The position numbers and the translations under genes are program-made. The notes under the pieces were generated by a model. It searched no databases, was not told the origin of the DNA, and worked only from the letters and a program-made list of their open reading frames with translations. Positions 11,984 to 25,558 of a stretch of 64,000 nt of DNA are shown here, piece by piece. Source of the stretch: Phycomyces nitens. Taxonomy: Eukaryota; Mucoromycota; Mucoromycetes; Mucorales; Phycomycetaceae. The stretch covers positions 682,001 to 746,000 of the forward strand of contig JAHRBC010000006.1 in NCBI GenBank assembly GCA_022702545.1, read 5' to 3'. Numbering within the stretch: position 1 is the first letter of the stretch; every line of letters begins with the position of its first letter.

Positions 11984-14900
11984 TCAAGTGAATAGGGCGG
12001 GAGGTGTAGCCTCTTGCATGATGCTTGCTGTCATATTAGCATCACACAAGTATTGAGTAGGAAACTCAACAAGATGTCCTTGAATCTCGTTTAATTTGTT
12101 GAGAATCTCATCATTGGTAAAGTGTGGGTTGGCAATATGGCCTGCATGTACATTTGTGTCAGGAACAAATTTACGGTGCCTCTCAAAAGTATGGACTAGA
12201 GAAGAAGTGATTAATAATATTTTTTTTTTCAAAAACATAAAATAGATCCTTCTTCTTACCAGTGTCATCTGGAACACAGCGGAACAAATGTCGGTAAATC
12301 ATCGTGTTTCTCTTGGCAATCTTCTTCCAGTTGGCATTAAAGCTGGTGGCCAATGGATCCAGCACTAGATTGTCGCTGTCGATTTCATTTGGTTGTTGGG
12401 AGAATGTATCCTGAACAGGAAAATGTTTATCTCTTGACCCCTGAAGCAACCCGAGATGTTCTTTGAATAATTCCATCCTTAGTGTCAGTGCATATCTTCC
12501 TGCCATATACTAAGGCCATACTTTAGTAACCTTATGGAGAACCCTTTCGATCAATCTTACCGGCTCGCCATTCATTCTCGAAGGCACAAGATCCGTGTCT
12601 TCAATGACAACTGCGATTTCAGAGTCCCTGTGTCCAAGCTGGGATCTAAGAATAACAAGCATTTTAAATAAACTAAAATAAAAATAAAATAAAAAAAAGG
12701 TGTCCATATATCCAGATCAGTAATCGCTACCTGTCATTAATGTTGGCTTGAGATGCACCCCAAAAATAAATAAAGATGTTTAGAAATACTAAAGTGGCTC
12801 GAGATATATCTATACTATCCAATACCTGAGCCGCAGAGGACAATCTTATCGTCAATTATCATCAGTTTGGAGTGAATATAGACTTGTTCGGTTACATAGT
12901 CTAGGCGTCCATCAGACATATTGCCTCGAATGGACCCAGACATAAGATTTGGTGTCTTGCCTTCTGAGACAGACCGCACGTGTATCTTCTTTTTACCCTT
13001 GTGGTGTCTTGCGCTATTGAGATGATCTTCACCATCACTCTTTTCGGTCTTGCTTTCGAACCCTCTGCTTAGTGAGCTACTGGAAGTCGTTGTTTCTGTC
13101 AGACTGGATAGAAACGGAGGAGGATATGATAGAGGCTCACTCGTACGACGTTTAGAGTGCAACTCGGCCTGTGGAGTGGGTGTGATCTTGCCCCAGTTTC
13201 GTAAACTGTAGAATCCAATGTATTCTTCCGCTGGTATGTTCTCTGCCCGCAATCTTTCTAGAATCGAACTCCCACCCCTTGAGATAGACATGTACTGGTA
13301 GTGTGCCACTGATCTACAAGAGGTGTCAAATCCACAAATACGGATGTTTAGTACTCTAGATGATCTACCTCAAAGACATAGATCTCAAGTCTGGATTGTT
13401 AAAGTCTCCCTCAAACCCAGGGGCACATGGAATTACGACAATGATTCTAAATTTCTGGCCTTCCCAGTGTGCCCGTTTGATACGCTCCACTAGGGCCTAG
13501 GAACATTATCAGCAAGGACTTGAGACTGGGGGACAATTGAGCAAGTGATGGGTATACCTCTCCAATCTTGTTCTTTATTATCTTGTCCTCTGGATGTGTG
13601 GCTGCAACTAGTTAAAGGAGAGTATAAGCTCCCTGACATATCTATACACGTGTAAGCTACTTGCTGAAGAACTGGTTCTCAATGTAAATAAAGTGTTTGG
13701 CTTTTGATATACACTCCATGTAAGCAGTATAAATCGAATGCTATACACGCATCTAGTTACTTTCTACTCCTTGTTTGCAAGTCATGACAGTATTGTGGTT
13801 TACCTCTCTAGGAACGCCTTGACTCCAGCCAGCACTACTCCGTACAACTTGTATACGACAAGTACCACGGAATTTCATTTCATCTCGACTCGAAACATAC
13901 TCTCCTTTTGGCAACAAGAACGGCAGATCACTCTTGTCTTTTGCTCGTGTAGATTTCACAAAGTTCCATCTCTGTACAAAATGGCGTGCGATGTCTCGGG
14001 CTGGTGGACCGACCTGCGATTATTTGTGAGAATAGGAACAATTTGCAAAAATAAATAAATAAAAAAGTAATTTGTTACCATGGCAACATGGACATCATGC
14101 CATGGCATTCTTGGCGTAATACTCTTGTCAATGAGAGATATGTCGTACTGAGAAACTGTCGTTATATAAAGATGGGTGAACAATAGCCAACCAAGAAACC
14201 CAATACAAAATCTGGTTACCGTTTTTGAAATCCTTTATTCTTGGATTAGAGTAGTCTTGGCCAGGAAACACTTGCTTGTGTGAACTATGGTGCCCATAAT
14301 AATCACTCAGTGTGTGTTCTGGTGTATCATACCGACTACAAGGTGGGTGAGCAAAAAAGGTCAAGGAAATATATTATCCATCAATACCCAAAACAGAGAT
14401 CGAGGCCTCCGATAAATGCCAGTCTATAGTCAATCACTACAATCTTCTGTTGTTTGGATTCGATCCAGTGGGGTTAAACCTAGCCCAAACAGAACCCCTT
14501 GTCGTTTACCTCATGGTGTGCCCACAGCCACAGGGTTGTACTGGCATGCCTTTGGACTATTGTAAAGAGTGGGCCATTTTTTTCTCTTTGAGTTCTTGCT
14601 CGGGTAGGTCTTTAACTCTCCTACCAATGATGTTTGGGTGAATGTTGCCTAGCCAATCTACTGTGTGTTGGGAATCCAAAGTAAGAGGAGATCTATCCTT
14701 ATACACCACTATATAGACCATGACTCCCTGACTCGCTTTTCTTTTCAACAGACGGTCAATTCGATACTCGTCGTTTTCCTTTGGTGGCCTTTGAAGGTAC
14801 TGTCGATAGAATGTAAGGATACCACTACTACTATTACTACTACTACTACTATAGAACTCAAGATACTTGCCAGTTCTGGGCTCTTGTTTTGAAAAGACAA

Positions 14901-16687
14901 GGGATCAATATAGGCAAAAAATGAATATTGACCAATATATGCTTACCAGCCACCAGTCTTCAATGTATATTTCTGATTTTGCAGATAGTATTGCTTCTGC
15001 AACAGCCTCGAAATAATCTGCAACTTTGTTAACAAGAAAAAAAAAACGAGCTCTATTGATATATATATACCTTTGCCATCAATAAACCATTTTGCCTTTG
15101 CAAGTTGGCGAGATGGTGCAAATGATTTGAAACGATGGTTTGTCACCCAGGTACTTTCTTTCTGTACTTTGAGCAGATTGTCCATCCATTCATCACATAT
15201 TCTGGTGGTTGGACACTTGAGTTCAATCGACCTTGAACTATTGGATATCCTTATCTTGTTCTGATGATATGGCGCAAACTTCTTGGTGACACGACAGACC
15301 TTAAACGTATTGTCAAAGAGAAAAACGTCGCTTGGAGAAGAAGAGTCGATGGATTTTGCGAATGCCAGGTACCTGCAAACACCCAGCTATAATTAATGAA
15401 AAGAAGAAGAAAAAAAGGGCTATCTCTGGTGGTTTCCACGTACGAGTCTCTAATGATCACCCATTCTTTGCCGCGTGTAGGGCGAAATGACTGGATGAGG
15501 GAAGGAGGCAGAGGACTGACCTTGGTTTCCAGGTAGCCTTCCTTTCCCTTCCATCCCATGTCCTTTACAATACTGATCCCACTGAGTTCAAGGAACTCGC
15601 ATAGGTCTATATTGATCACGAATCGCGAGAGCTGGATGACTTGCTCCAGGTAGGCCTCTAGACCCATTCTCCTCTTTAGCAATGTCTCGTGCGAAACCTC
15701 GGCCTTTTCTTCATCAGGTTGCGAGATGCGGATGATCAGGGCGGTGCTAAGCAGGCGAGAGAGCTGAAGAGGAAAGGACGGAGGGTTGGGAAGATGACTC
15801 GAGACACTGGCCTTGAACGTGAGGATCAGATGGAGATTATAGATTTCAATGATTGAGCGCTTGATGGTCCACTTGATGTCGCCGTACTTGAGCTCGATAC
15901 GGAACATCCACAGACGCTGTAGAGCAGTTTGATCCAATTCAGAGTCTGTTACGGATACCTTCAAGGACATGTTAGCCTATGGTTACAATGTTTCTTCTTC
16001 TTCTTTTTTTGGTATTTACCATTAGATTGTTGAATATTATGGGCGACTATTCACGCGAGTTAGTCTCTATTAAACCAATCATGATGCTCACCAATCCATG
16101 GCCATGATAATCTGGCTCGTGTACTGAGAGTTTTATTTAGCAAGTGTTTGTCATACAGTAAAACATACCAGCCGGTGCCTGACTGTCTGGCTGGAGGGTA
16201 TTCACAACCCTCAGTTTCCCCAATACCTTTTCCCAATGGGTTTTTGCTGCTGTGGAATCGGGTTTAGTACTCTTTGATTGCCATTGAATTCCAACTTGCC
16301 TTGGTTTGGAGTGTGTGTAACCTGTGTATCATGATGCTCATCATTGTCTGTGATTGTCAATGCGTTTATGCTTGGACGCTGTGGGTCTGCTGAGCCGGGT
16401 ATTTTTACATCAGATCCAAATGGGTTCTCAAAGTAGCCTGACCTTGATTCTGCTAGATCGGCTGCCCTTGCACCATCTCTGGCCACTTCTTCCATGCAGG
16501 GTAGATAATCCTCGACACTATTGACAACAAACTCCTTGTGGATCTGGAACCCATCAGAACCATCGTCTTCTTGCTGGAAAGATATGCGCTGAATCAATGA
16601 GTGCCACCTATTGACTCCATTGTCCAAGGATTCCTTGGAGGCCCTTTTGGTTTGATGCTTGGGCGGCTGCAGACTCGAATGAGACAT
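11984..16687 (-). CDS. SPO14: Phospholipase D, PX-PH-HKD type (Spo14/PLD1 family)
   Basis: A large multi-exon gene starting at ATG 16687 and ending at TGA 11984. Order of parts: a disordered N-terminus (exon 1, 16300-16687), a PX-like segment (about 15430-15970), a PH-like segment (about 15000-15400), then the catalytic core. The first HKD motif reads HHE|KIVVID and is split by an intron at 14447-14509; GGLDLCFG follows. The RVQVVRSS-type region (here CRIQVVRSSAGWSQG) lies at about 13810-13880. The second HKD reads HSKLMIIDDK at about 12840-12875 and is completed by a 16-nt exon (12731-12746) encoding ANIND. Family members hydrolyse phosphatidylcholine to phosphatidic acid at membranes; yeast Spo14 acts in sporulation and secretion. 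The first intron (16250-16299) is GC-AG. Not every exon boundary was resolved. Confidence 0.93.
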
Positions 16688-17137
16688 GGGTATTGTTTAT
16701 TAGAGGTGGTGGTAGTGGTGGTAGTGGTGTTGTTGTTGTCAAGATTGTCAAGAGTGCCAGGAAAACAGTAAAGAAAGACAATGTAGATTATCTCTTGGAC
16801 CTTTTTTTATAAAACAAAACTTCTTCCCATTGCTTTTGAGCACATGAATACACAAGCACACTCTTTTTTTTTTCTTATTATCATCAGAAGACAATTACAC
16901 CTGTTCTTGTAAGGTGCCCAAGTCCATTATCATCTCTGGTAGCAATAACATTTGTCCCTTGGTATACGTTTTATATATATATGTATCTTGTGGGACAATA
17001 TGGTCTCTCATTGTGAGGTTGGATTCCCGCCAAACTCATCCCTATCCGTGGCTCGGCGACTAGGTTGGTTTCAGGCCACAGCTATTTCTTGACCTCTCTT
17101 TTTCACTCTCTTGACAGTATACATCACAATCAACCCA
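16688..17137. promoter_or_regulatory. Divergent intergenic region between PLD and kinase genes
   Basis: About 450 bp separate the start codons of the two divergent genes, so both promoters must lie here. A GGT/GTT trinucleotide run (about 16705-16740) and a TATA-like tract near 16972-16982 are visible. No specific operator was identified. Confidence 0.5.
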
Positions 17138-18683
17138 ATGGCTGCCCGTGGACCAATCACCGTACCCTGCAAATACAAGACCGGAAAGGTTCTTGGAAAT
17201 GGCAGCTATGCCGTCGTAAAAGGTCAGTAATGGTGGACCTTGCAACTAATCGTCAGAAACTCATCTATTCAACAGAGGCCGTTCACGTAAATATCACACT
17301 AGACAAGATGCCACCAACTAAATACATGTGTTGGCATTAAAGATAGAGACTGGTAAATACTATGCCGTCAAAGTGATCAACAAGCAACACATGGAGGGTA
17401 GAGAACATATGATTCGCAACGAAATCAACGTGCTCCAAAAGATATCTCAGGGACACCAAAACATCCTCAGCTTGGTGGACCATTTCGAAACACTGAACAA
17501 CTGTGGGTGGATGAATAGGATTACCAGAATACTAATACTAATAATGATGATAATGATAATGATAATGATAATTATGATAAAAAAAAATCAGTATATCTTG
17601 TCACTGATCTTGCGTCTGGAGGAGAGCTGTTTGATCGCATCTGTGAAAAGGGAAGCTACTTTGAGAGTGATGCCGTAAATATCATTCGGACTGTATGTGA
17701 TGCCGCAGCCTATCTACATGACCACGACATTGTTCACAGAGGTAAGGATGGAATAAATCACTGTCATAATGATTGATTGCTCACAATGCAATCTCCCAAT
17801 AGATCTCAAGGTAAGATTAAGATATCGATACAAAGGCCAGTTTTTTTAAGCATATCTATTGTAGCCAGAGAATCTTCTTTTCCGAACAGCCGATGAAAAT
17901 GCAGACCTTTTGATTGCTGACTTTGGACTCTCGAGAATCATCGACTCTGAAAAGTTTCATATATTAAAAACAACCTGTGGCACACCAGGCTACATGGTAA
18001 GATTAGGCAGCTCAATCGAAACAAGCCTATTGATGATACTTTAATAGGCACCCGAGATTCTGACCAAAAAGGGACACGGAAAACCAGTGTAAATGATGAT
18101 GATGATGTGGGATAAAGACATATGGATCTAAAGAGTATGTATGTGTGTATGTGTGTATGTATAGGGATATGTGGTCCATTGGTGTGATTGCCTACTTTTT
18201 GCTTTGTGGGTATGTTCCATTCGAGAGAGAGAACAATATCCAGGAAATGAATGCCATCCTACGTGCCGATTATACATTTGATGAAGAGTACTGGGCTGGA
18301 ATCAGCAACCAAGGCAAGCCATCTTTATATGACCTTTAAAACAAAAAACAAAAACTCACTATATCTTAGCCAAGGATTTCATTCAATGCTGCTTGACACT
18401 CTCGCCCGAAAGACGCATCACTGCACACCAAGCCCTGCGACACCCCTGGCTTGATATCTGTCCTGTAAAGGCAAGCGTACCCAAAGAAGACGCCCAAGAT
18501 TTGCTTCCAAATGTTCGCAAGAACTTTAATGCACGCCGAACATTCAAAAAGGCGGTTGATCTGGTTCGTCTTTCGAATCACCTTCGACAAAAGCACTCGA
18601 TTTCGATGGGAGACAATTACAAGCCTACTGGTCAAGTGAGACCTGTGAGTGAAAGCATTGAAGAAGTTCTCAAGACAGATTAA
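17138..18683 (+). CDS. Ca2+/calmodulin-dependent-type Ser/Thr protein kinase
   Basis: Nine exons (17138-17222, 17276-17286, 17343-17502, 17592-17741, 17803-17810, 17865-17996, 18048-18088, 18165-18313, 18370-18683) sum to 1050 nt and predict 349 aa. The kinase core is complete: GNGSYAVVK (P-loop), AVKVI lysine, HRDLKPEN, ADFGLS, TTCGTPGYMAPE activation segment and DMWSIGVI. The C-terminal tail has a basic amphipathic stretch (ARRTFKKAVDLVRLSNHLR) placed where CaMKI/CMK1 proteins carry the autoinhibitory and calmodulin-binding segment. The DLK of the catalytic loop is encoded by an 8-nt exon (17803-17810), and the last intron (18314-18369) has a GC donor. Calmodulin dependence is inferred from the family and tail. 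Confidence 0.93.
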
Positions 18684-21300
18684 AGAGGGTTGAAGCTGTT
18701 TTTTCTTTTCTTTTAAAAATATAATTATATGGCCATGGGAATGGATATTCACCAGAAATAAAAAAGAAAAATAAAAAGAAAATGTCTGATATCATTTTGG
18801 TCAAGATTATATATATATATATATATATGTATATTCAATTTATTATTGTTCTTTTCAAGAACAATCATATTTTGTACTCTTTTTTATAAGGAAAAAAAAA
18901 CGTTATATTAATTGCGGAACTATTGATCATCTGTGTAACACATAGACGATGATGCGAGATAAAGAGGTATTTTATAGACATTATTTGTACCCAGATCAAT
19001 GGTGAATAAAATGTGTTTAAATTGGGGGGGTTTGTTGTACTGCAGTATCGTATAGATTGTTTAAGAATAATAATGACAAGACAAACCTTGTTCAGAAATA
19101 GCCGCAGGTATGGAATTGTGTTTGTGAATAAAGTACAAGTACAATTAAAGTACAAGTACAATAGATGACATATTTATTACAAGAGGGTTACATGAGCATG
19201 TAATGGCTGGTAACCCTTGGAAGGACCAGTTTATAGTTGTCGTTTGCCATTGAATACAGCCCATTTACACTCTTTGAAACTGGTATTAGTTTCATCATGA
19301 ATGATCAGTAAAATAAAATAAAATAGCAAAAAAGATTGAACCAGGTCTTTTTATTTCAGCAGCAAAATATATTTCCGTGAAAATAATCATTTATCCACCT
19401 GTTTATTCGGAAATATTAGGAGAAAACATTTGTTGTGAAAACATTACTGCAAAAAAAACCCCCCCAAAAGTAAATACAAGTCTTTAAACAACATCATCAT
19501 CATCACCGTCTAAAGAAGTACTTATAAGGAAAGTATTTTTGTCCTCTTTTGACTATGCAAATTATGTTTGTCATCACTAGGGATTTCATCAAATCCAGCA
19601 AAAATAAACAGGTCCAGACTTTCTTTTTTTTTCCAAGACGGCGTTTGTATGTGGCTGTGTAGTCCAAATATAGAAGGTTTTATTTTAAAAAAAGGCAACA
19701 TTATCCTGTTTTATGCGAGGAGTGTAAGATGAATGGAAAAGAAACTACAGATAGCCTCAATTGACGTAATGATCAGACTATCAGTACCTGTCTATTCCAG
19801 CTCAAAAGTCTATCTAGCCATAAATCTACCACACTTTCAATTGCTCATTTTGTGATTGGACTAGATCCTAAATGATATACATATATACTGTCAAGTTGTT
19901 GACTTATTGCACCTTTGAAACACTTTCTTTCAATTGTTCATAGCTCATTCAGCATCCCCATAATGTTCTATAGAAATACAGGATGGTCCTGGTTATTCCC
20001 TCCGACTAGATCGGGCATTTCTCTCTCTCTATTTGTGCACATTAAATAACTAGTAAAAAGAAAGAAAAGAAAGAAAAGTATTAGATAGCAAGTGGGGCAG
20101 TGAAGATCATCCAGTTGTTGTAGGGTTTTGAGTCAATTGTTATTTACGTGTCTGTATTTGCAATCCCGTTTCCTGGGGTTGCCATGGAGATTCATATGTT
20201 TCCAACCAAATACTCTCTAGATACCCAAGACCCAGCCTATGAGATTAAAATCGAATTGGAAGCATACATAATCTGCCCTGACAATTCTAATGGTCGAATT
20301 AAATGCCCTGAATCAATTTCCCACACGTAGTCTTTGATTGAATTTATAAAAATAGCAATAATGCCAAAGAACCATTAAGAATATACCACACAAGGAATTG
20401 CCACTTATTGGTACATTGGTCTGCAACCAAACAAAACAAATTAAAGAAAAACCTTTCCTTTTGAGGACCAAAATAAACCTTGATAACCAATGATTCGAAT
20501 GGCGGACTCTTCTTTGTTTCTTGAGAAGCTTGACGGGTTTATGTTTTGGAGACCTGACTTTGATGGGGGAGTCCAGAGGAGTGGTGATCCTGTACAACTA
20601 TAGCCAAGACTCGATTTTCCACACTTGTCTCATTCCTCATCGTTTAGCCGGCGAAATAAGTCCACAGCTTACCCCACAGTCCATTAGGCTGTGTTTTTGG
20701 TAGTTTAAAGGACGTACAATGGCGGAAATAAATAGAGAACCGTTTGCTCATTACAGTCATGATGCTTCTCAAGAATAACATTCAATGGAATTCTCCCAAC
20801 AGGATGCTTGTAGCAAAGAAAGTGCATTCCACCTCGGCGGCACAAATAAGCCAGCAATATTTGTCTACTATGACTTACCCCGCGCTTTTCTGGCTTTTAA
20901 AAAAAGGCCAAAGTCGACAGCCAAAGGATTATAGCCTCCTCTTTTAATAACCGTCTAAAGAAGTACTTTGAGGGCATTTAGGCTACAAAATAATCAGAGT
21001 CGATTTAAGATTGAGTGCAACCAGACCCTTGATTCCCAAAAAAAAACATACATACACACACCCAGAAAAAAAAAGGGTCCAGAGGGTAAATCTAGACAGA
21101 TTGGAAATCAAGAAAGTAACAGCCAAATGTTTGTATATGTTTGATGTTGGCGCAGTTTACCCGGGAGTAAACTTCAATACCCGCTCCGTCAAGACATGCC
21201 ACTGTATTTTTTTTTTGGTTTCTTCATATAAAAGACGCGTCTGGTTTTCCCGGGTGTTTATTCTCTATTTTTTGTTCTGCATTACATTCCTCCCTCTACA
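18684..21300. other. Intergenic region, no firm gene
   Basis: The 2.6 kb between the kinase and the acetyl-CoA hydrolase contain one coding-like open stretch, about 20120-20330 (+), including YSLDTQDPAYEIKIELEAY, which could be an orphan exon or gene remnant; no start, splice partner or family could be assigned. Poly-A/T and TA tracts are frequent (for example 18808-18828). Confidence 0.5.
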
Positions 21301-23132
21301 ATGGCAACTGTCAGCGCAGCATTGAAGTCTCGTGTCCGTCGTCCAGCCTTGCTGAAGAAGGTTATGACACCTGAAGACACCCTCAGATTCTTTGAGCCCG
21401 GACAGTATGTATATTCTTATGAATTCAAAAAGCACAAGAGAACTCACCCAAAATATCTAGGTATCTCGGCTGGTCTGGATTTACTGGTGTCGGATACCCC
21501 AAGATGATTCCTATTGCCATGGCCGAGCACGTCGAGAAGAACAACCTCCAGGGCAAGTGGAAGTTCAACCTCTTTGTTGGTGCTTCTAGCGGTGCCGAGT
21601 GCGAAGATCGCTGGGCTGCCAACGACATGATTGACCGTCGTTACCCCCATCAGGTTGGAAGAAACATTAAGAAGGGTATCAATGCTGGCCGTATTCGTTT
21701 CGCCGACAAGCATTTGTCCATGTTCCCTCAGGATCTTGTGTATGGTAAGGATACTAAAAGGGAAAAATAAAGAGGGAAAAAATAAAATCCCAAATTATCC
21801 CGTAATTTACATTATTTCTCCATTAGGATTCTACACCAAGGACAAGCCCAGCAAGAAGCTCGATGTTGTAATTATTGAGGCTACCGCCATCACCGAAGAT
21901 GGCCACATTGTGCCTGGTGCATCAGTCGGTGCCACTCCTGAACTTATCCAGATGGCCGACAAGATCATTATCGAAGTCAATACCCGCATTCCCTCCTTCG
22001 AAGGTCTCCACGACATCACCATGTGCGATTTGCCTCCTTACCGCAAGCCCTACTTGGTTATGAGCACCGAAGATAGAATCGGTTCCCAGTCTATCCCTAT
22101 CGATACCGACAAGATTCTTGCCATTGTTGAGAGCAACCGCCCCGATTGCACCGGTCCTAACACTCCTGGTGATGAAAAGGCCAATGCCATTGCTAACAAC
22201 TTGGTCGAATTCTTGGACCACGAAGTCAAGATGGGTCGTCTCCCCGAGAACCTCTTGCCCCTCCAGTCTGGTATCGGAAACATTGCCAATGCTGTCATTG
22301 GTAACCTTGCAAAGTCCAACTTCAAGGACGTTACTGTGTAAGTTAAAAAAAAAAGAGGCATTTGATGGGGAGTTGGTTCTAATCATTTTTTTTGCCTTTA
22401 TCACAGCTTCACCGAAGTATTGCAGGACACCTTCCTCGAGTTCTTTGACTCTGGCAAGCTCAAGTTCGCCAGTGCCACATCTATTCGCTTCTCTCCCGAT
22501 GGTTTCGACCACTTTTACAAGAACTGGGAAAGCTACAAGGACCGTCTCCTCCTCCGCAGTCAGCAAGTCTCCAACTCCCCCGAGATTATTCGCAGACTTG
22601 GTTGCATTGCCATGAACACTCCCGTTGAATTTGATGTAAGATAAGATTTCTAAACTCAAAGAGGTTTATACTTATATTTGTCCTATAGATCTATGGCCAT
22701 GCCAACTCCACCCTTGTCTGCGGCTCTGGTATGCTCAACGGTCTTGGTGGTTCCGGCGATTTCTTGCGTAACTCCAAGCTCAGTATCATGCACACTCCTT
22801 CCACCCGTCCCTCCAAGACTGACCCCAACGGTATCACCTGCGTTGTTCCCATGTCTACCCACGTCGATCAGACCGAGCACGATTTGGATGTCTATGTAAC
22901 TGAACAGGGTTTGGCAGATCTCCGTGGTTTGTGCCCCCGCGACCGCGCTCAGGTTGTCATTGACAAGTGCGCCCACCCCGACTACAGACCCCTTCTCCAG
23001 GACTACCTTGACCAGGCCACCAAGCAGTGCTTGGCAAGAGGTATGGGCCACGAACCCCATATGCTCGACAAGGTCTTCAAGATGCACACCAACCTTCTTG
23101 AGAACGGTACCATGAAGATTGACTCTTGGTAA
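21301..23132 (+). CDS. ACH1: Acetyl-CoA hydrolase / CoA-transferase
   Basis: Five exons (21301-21404, 21461-21744, 21827-22337, 22407-22635, 22689-23132) sum to 1572 nt and predict 523 aa, the normal length for fungal Ach1. Recognisable blocks are [14 protein letters not shown] near the N-terminus, [42 protein letters not shown], the FTEVLQD segment with the likely catalytic glutamate of class I CoA-transferases, and a C-terminal [14 protein letters not shown] followed by [13 protein letters not shown]. The enzyme moves CoA between acetate, succinate or propionate in mitochondria and supports acetate and propionate metabolism. Codons are strongly C-ending (GTC, ACC, AAC, CTC), unlike neighbouring genes, which suggests high expression. 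Confidence 0.97.
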
Positions 23133-23323
23133 ACACCAGAATGTCCTTTTTACAATTCTTAGAAGAAGAAGAAAAAATTATACACCGATACACACATATA
23201 TACATCTCTCACCTTGCTTGTACAAACCACTCAATAAACCCATTATATTCACTCTATAATTCAATACCAACATGTGGCTTAGCCTACTCTAATTACTTAG
23301 TGAGCTTGATTAATGTCCTCATC

Positions 23324-24166
23324 ATGTCTTTTCAAGTCGATTCTTTCCGGGATGTTCCCCTTACCTCACTCTCATTGACTCTTGTAGAGTTTTCTTCAGA
23401 TGACAAGATTGGCTATGCATTTGCATACATTACTCTTTTACCTCTCGCCATCCTTATATTCTATGCATCCGTAATCGTGTCCCGTAGAGAGTTGGCGGGA
23501 ATCTTTATGCTGGCTGGCCAACTTTTGAATGAAGGTCTTAATGCTATCCTAAAAGAATATCTAAAGATGCATCGTCCCTATGGTGAATATTCTGATTTAT
23601 TAAAATAATACGAGATATATGATATATTTGGTTCCTAATACTTTTTTTTGTCACTCTGGATAATAGGCCATCTAGGAACGGGTTACGGTATGCCATCAAG
23701 CCATGCTCAATTCATGTGGTTCTTTGCCGTGTATGGCTCGCTTTACTTGAAAAAAGCAATTCATTTGGATAATTCGATATGGAAGGTGCTTGTGAGTCTT
23801 GGGATGTTTGGGTTGGCTGTGCTTGTATCAGCATCCAGGTAAGGCTTTCTAGCTTTATTATATATATATATATATTTGTAGCTTTTATTGACGCGAGAAA
23901 TGAAAAATGGTTCTAGGATTTATCTGGGATACCATACATCTGCACAGGTTGCTGTAGGAGCCTTTATTGGATCCATCTTTGGTGTCCTGTGGTATTCTTT
24001 AATCGAATATGTAGTTCGTCCTTCTGGTCTTGTCGACTTTGTTCTGAGACAAAGGTTTGCAAAATTGATATATTTGCGAGACATGCGGTATATGGACAAT
24101 ACTGCCAAATGGGACTACCAGCAATGGGAAAACTTTGTGGAAAGCTCAAGACCAAAACAGGCGTAA
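23324..24166 (+). CDS. CAX4: Dolichyl-diphosphatase, PAP2 superfamily
   Basis: Three exons (23324-23582, 23667-23838, 23917-24166) sum to 681 nt, 226 aa, close to yeast Cax4/Cwh8 and human DOLPP1. The three PAP2 phosphatase motifs are all visible: KEYLKMHRP, YGMPSSHAQF and SRIYLGYHT (SR...H). Four or more hydrophobic membrane segments surround them. The enzyme removes one phosphate from dolichyl diphosphate on the luminal side of the ER so the lipid carrier can be re-used in N-glycosylation. It begins only about 190 bp after the acetyl-CoA hydrolase stop, in the same direction; no functional link is implied. Confidence 0.95.
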
Positions 24167-25558
24167 AATAAGGATATTGATCAATATGTAAAAAACGATT
24201 GACGTAAAATTTAAAGTGTTTGTTTCAAGAGTTCTATTGTGTATATTTGATCACTGCAAGTTGACACGGCCTAATGAGCATTCAAGCCGACATGGACTTG
24301 GCTAATATGTTATCTATACACATATTTTTTTATTGCCTGTAGTCTGTTTGAATCGCTTTGAGTTCCTTTGTTGTCCATCAAACAAACAAACAAAAGGATA
24401 ATAATAAAAGGACAGCTATTTAGATATCAAAACACGATATTTCTTTTGGATAAGAGCCATTCATCCATGAAAACACTATTTTGAAGATTTCTTGTTTTAA
24501 AAAAAAATGACAATTAGACTCCTCAAAAGCCAGCTAAATATTGCTGCCAGACTTACGTATAAGGCGTAACAATATAGCTAATAGGGTCAAATAAGCAATA
24601 AATAAAATATTATGATTTTATCGTGATTTGGTCAAGGTATGTGAGAGACACTGCATGGCAATCCCAAATTATTATAAAACTCAAATGAAGATCCCAGATA
24701 GAAAATCCAAAAATAAATATATATATCGAGCTTTATTGTATTATCATTAAATATTTCACATTTCACATTTCTATCTCTGCATTTTTATGAATGATTTGTT
24801 TGACAAGAGTATGCAAAATACGATGATCGAATATTATTAGTATTATTATTATTATTATTTTAAAAAAAAGGCCATTTTCCTGATTTTGTGGATAATTAAA
24901 TAATCTATTACGACGGGAAGGAGGCTATATGAGTCCAGAGACATCTGTGGACATATTACACACAGCTTTCAAGAAACTATTTGATAATATTCCACATATT
25001 AAGTCATAGACTTATCACTTTTTTAAAAAAGATAATACTAGGCCCCATAAGGTAGTCATCCCAAAAAAAGAAAGTGCAAGAAATATCTTGACATTGATAC
25101 TCTCGGATGGCCATCAAATATTCCAGATCTTGGTCCAGATGAGAATATCTTGGACGCTTTCAATAATCATATGCATCCAATGTATGCCAAAAATATATAC
25201 TTTTTTTTTAAAAAAATAAATAAAAGATGTTCTGAAAGACAAGTGAGAAACAATTAGCATAAATGTATGTAGGAAATGGTCTCTCGATATGCATAAAATA
25301 CTATTAGTTGTTAAAATATATAGATTTGTACAGTTGAATTACACATTTCAAGTATTAAATCTGTTAAATTATAGAAGCATTGGTTATCTATAGCAAATAA
25401 GATCAATAGTAAGATATGATATTAGGATTTCTTGATTTTTGGAATGTAAATTCGAATATTCAAATTTGTAGGGTAATGTATATATATTAATAAGACATGC
25501 CAACGTTTCTTTTTTCATTATACAAATCTCTTTCTGTTTCTCTCTGGCACCGTCAGTC
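24167..25558. other. AT-rich intergenic region at the edge of the lipase compartment
   Basis: No gene is visible in 1.4 kb. Base composition becomes markedly more AT-rich from here rightward. It contains an ATT repeat (about 24835-24860) followed by a TTTTAAAAAAAAGGCC motif. A TATA-like tract near 25483 precedes lipase 1. Confidence 0.55.

Noticed and set aside
21922..23087. Minus-strand frames of 134 and 245 codons over the acetyl-CoA hydrolase gene
   Set aside because: Artefacts of strong codon bias in a highly expressed gene; the plus strand has the recognisable spliced enzyme.
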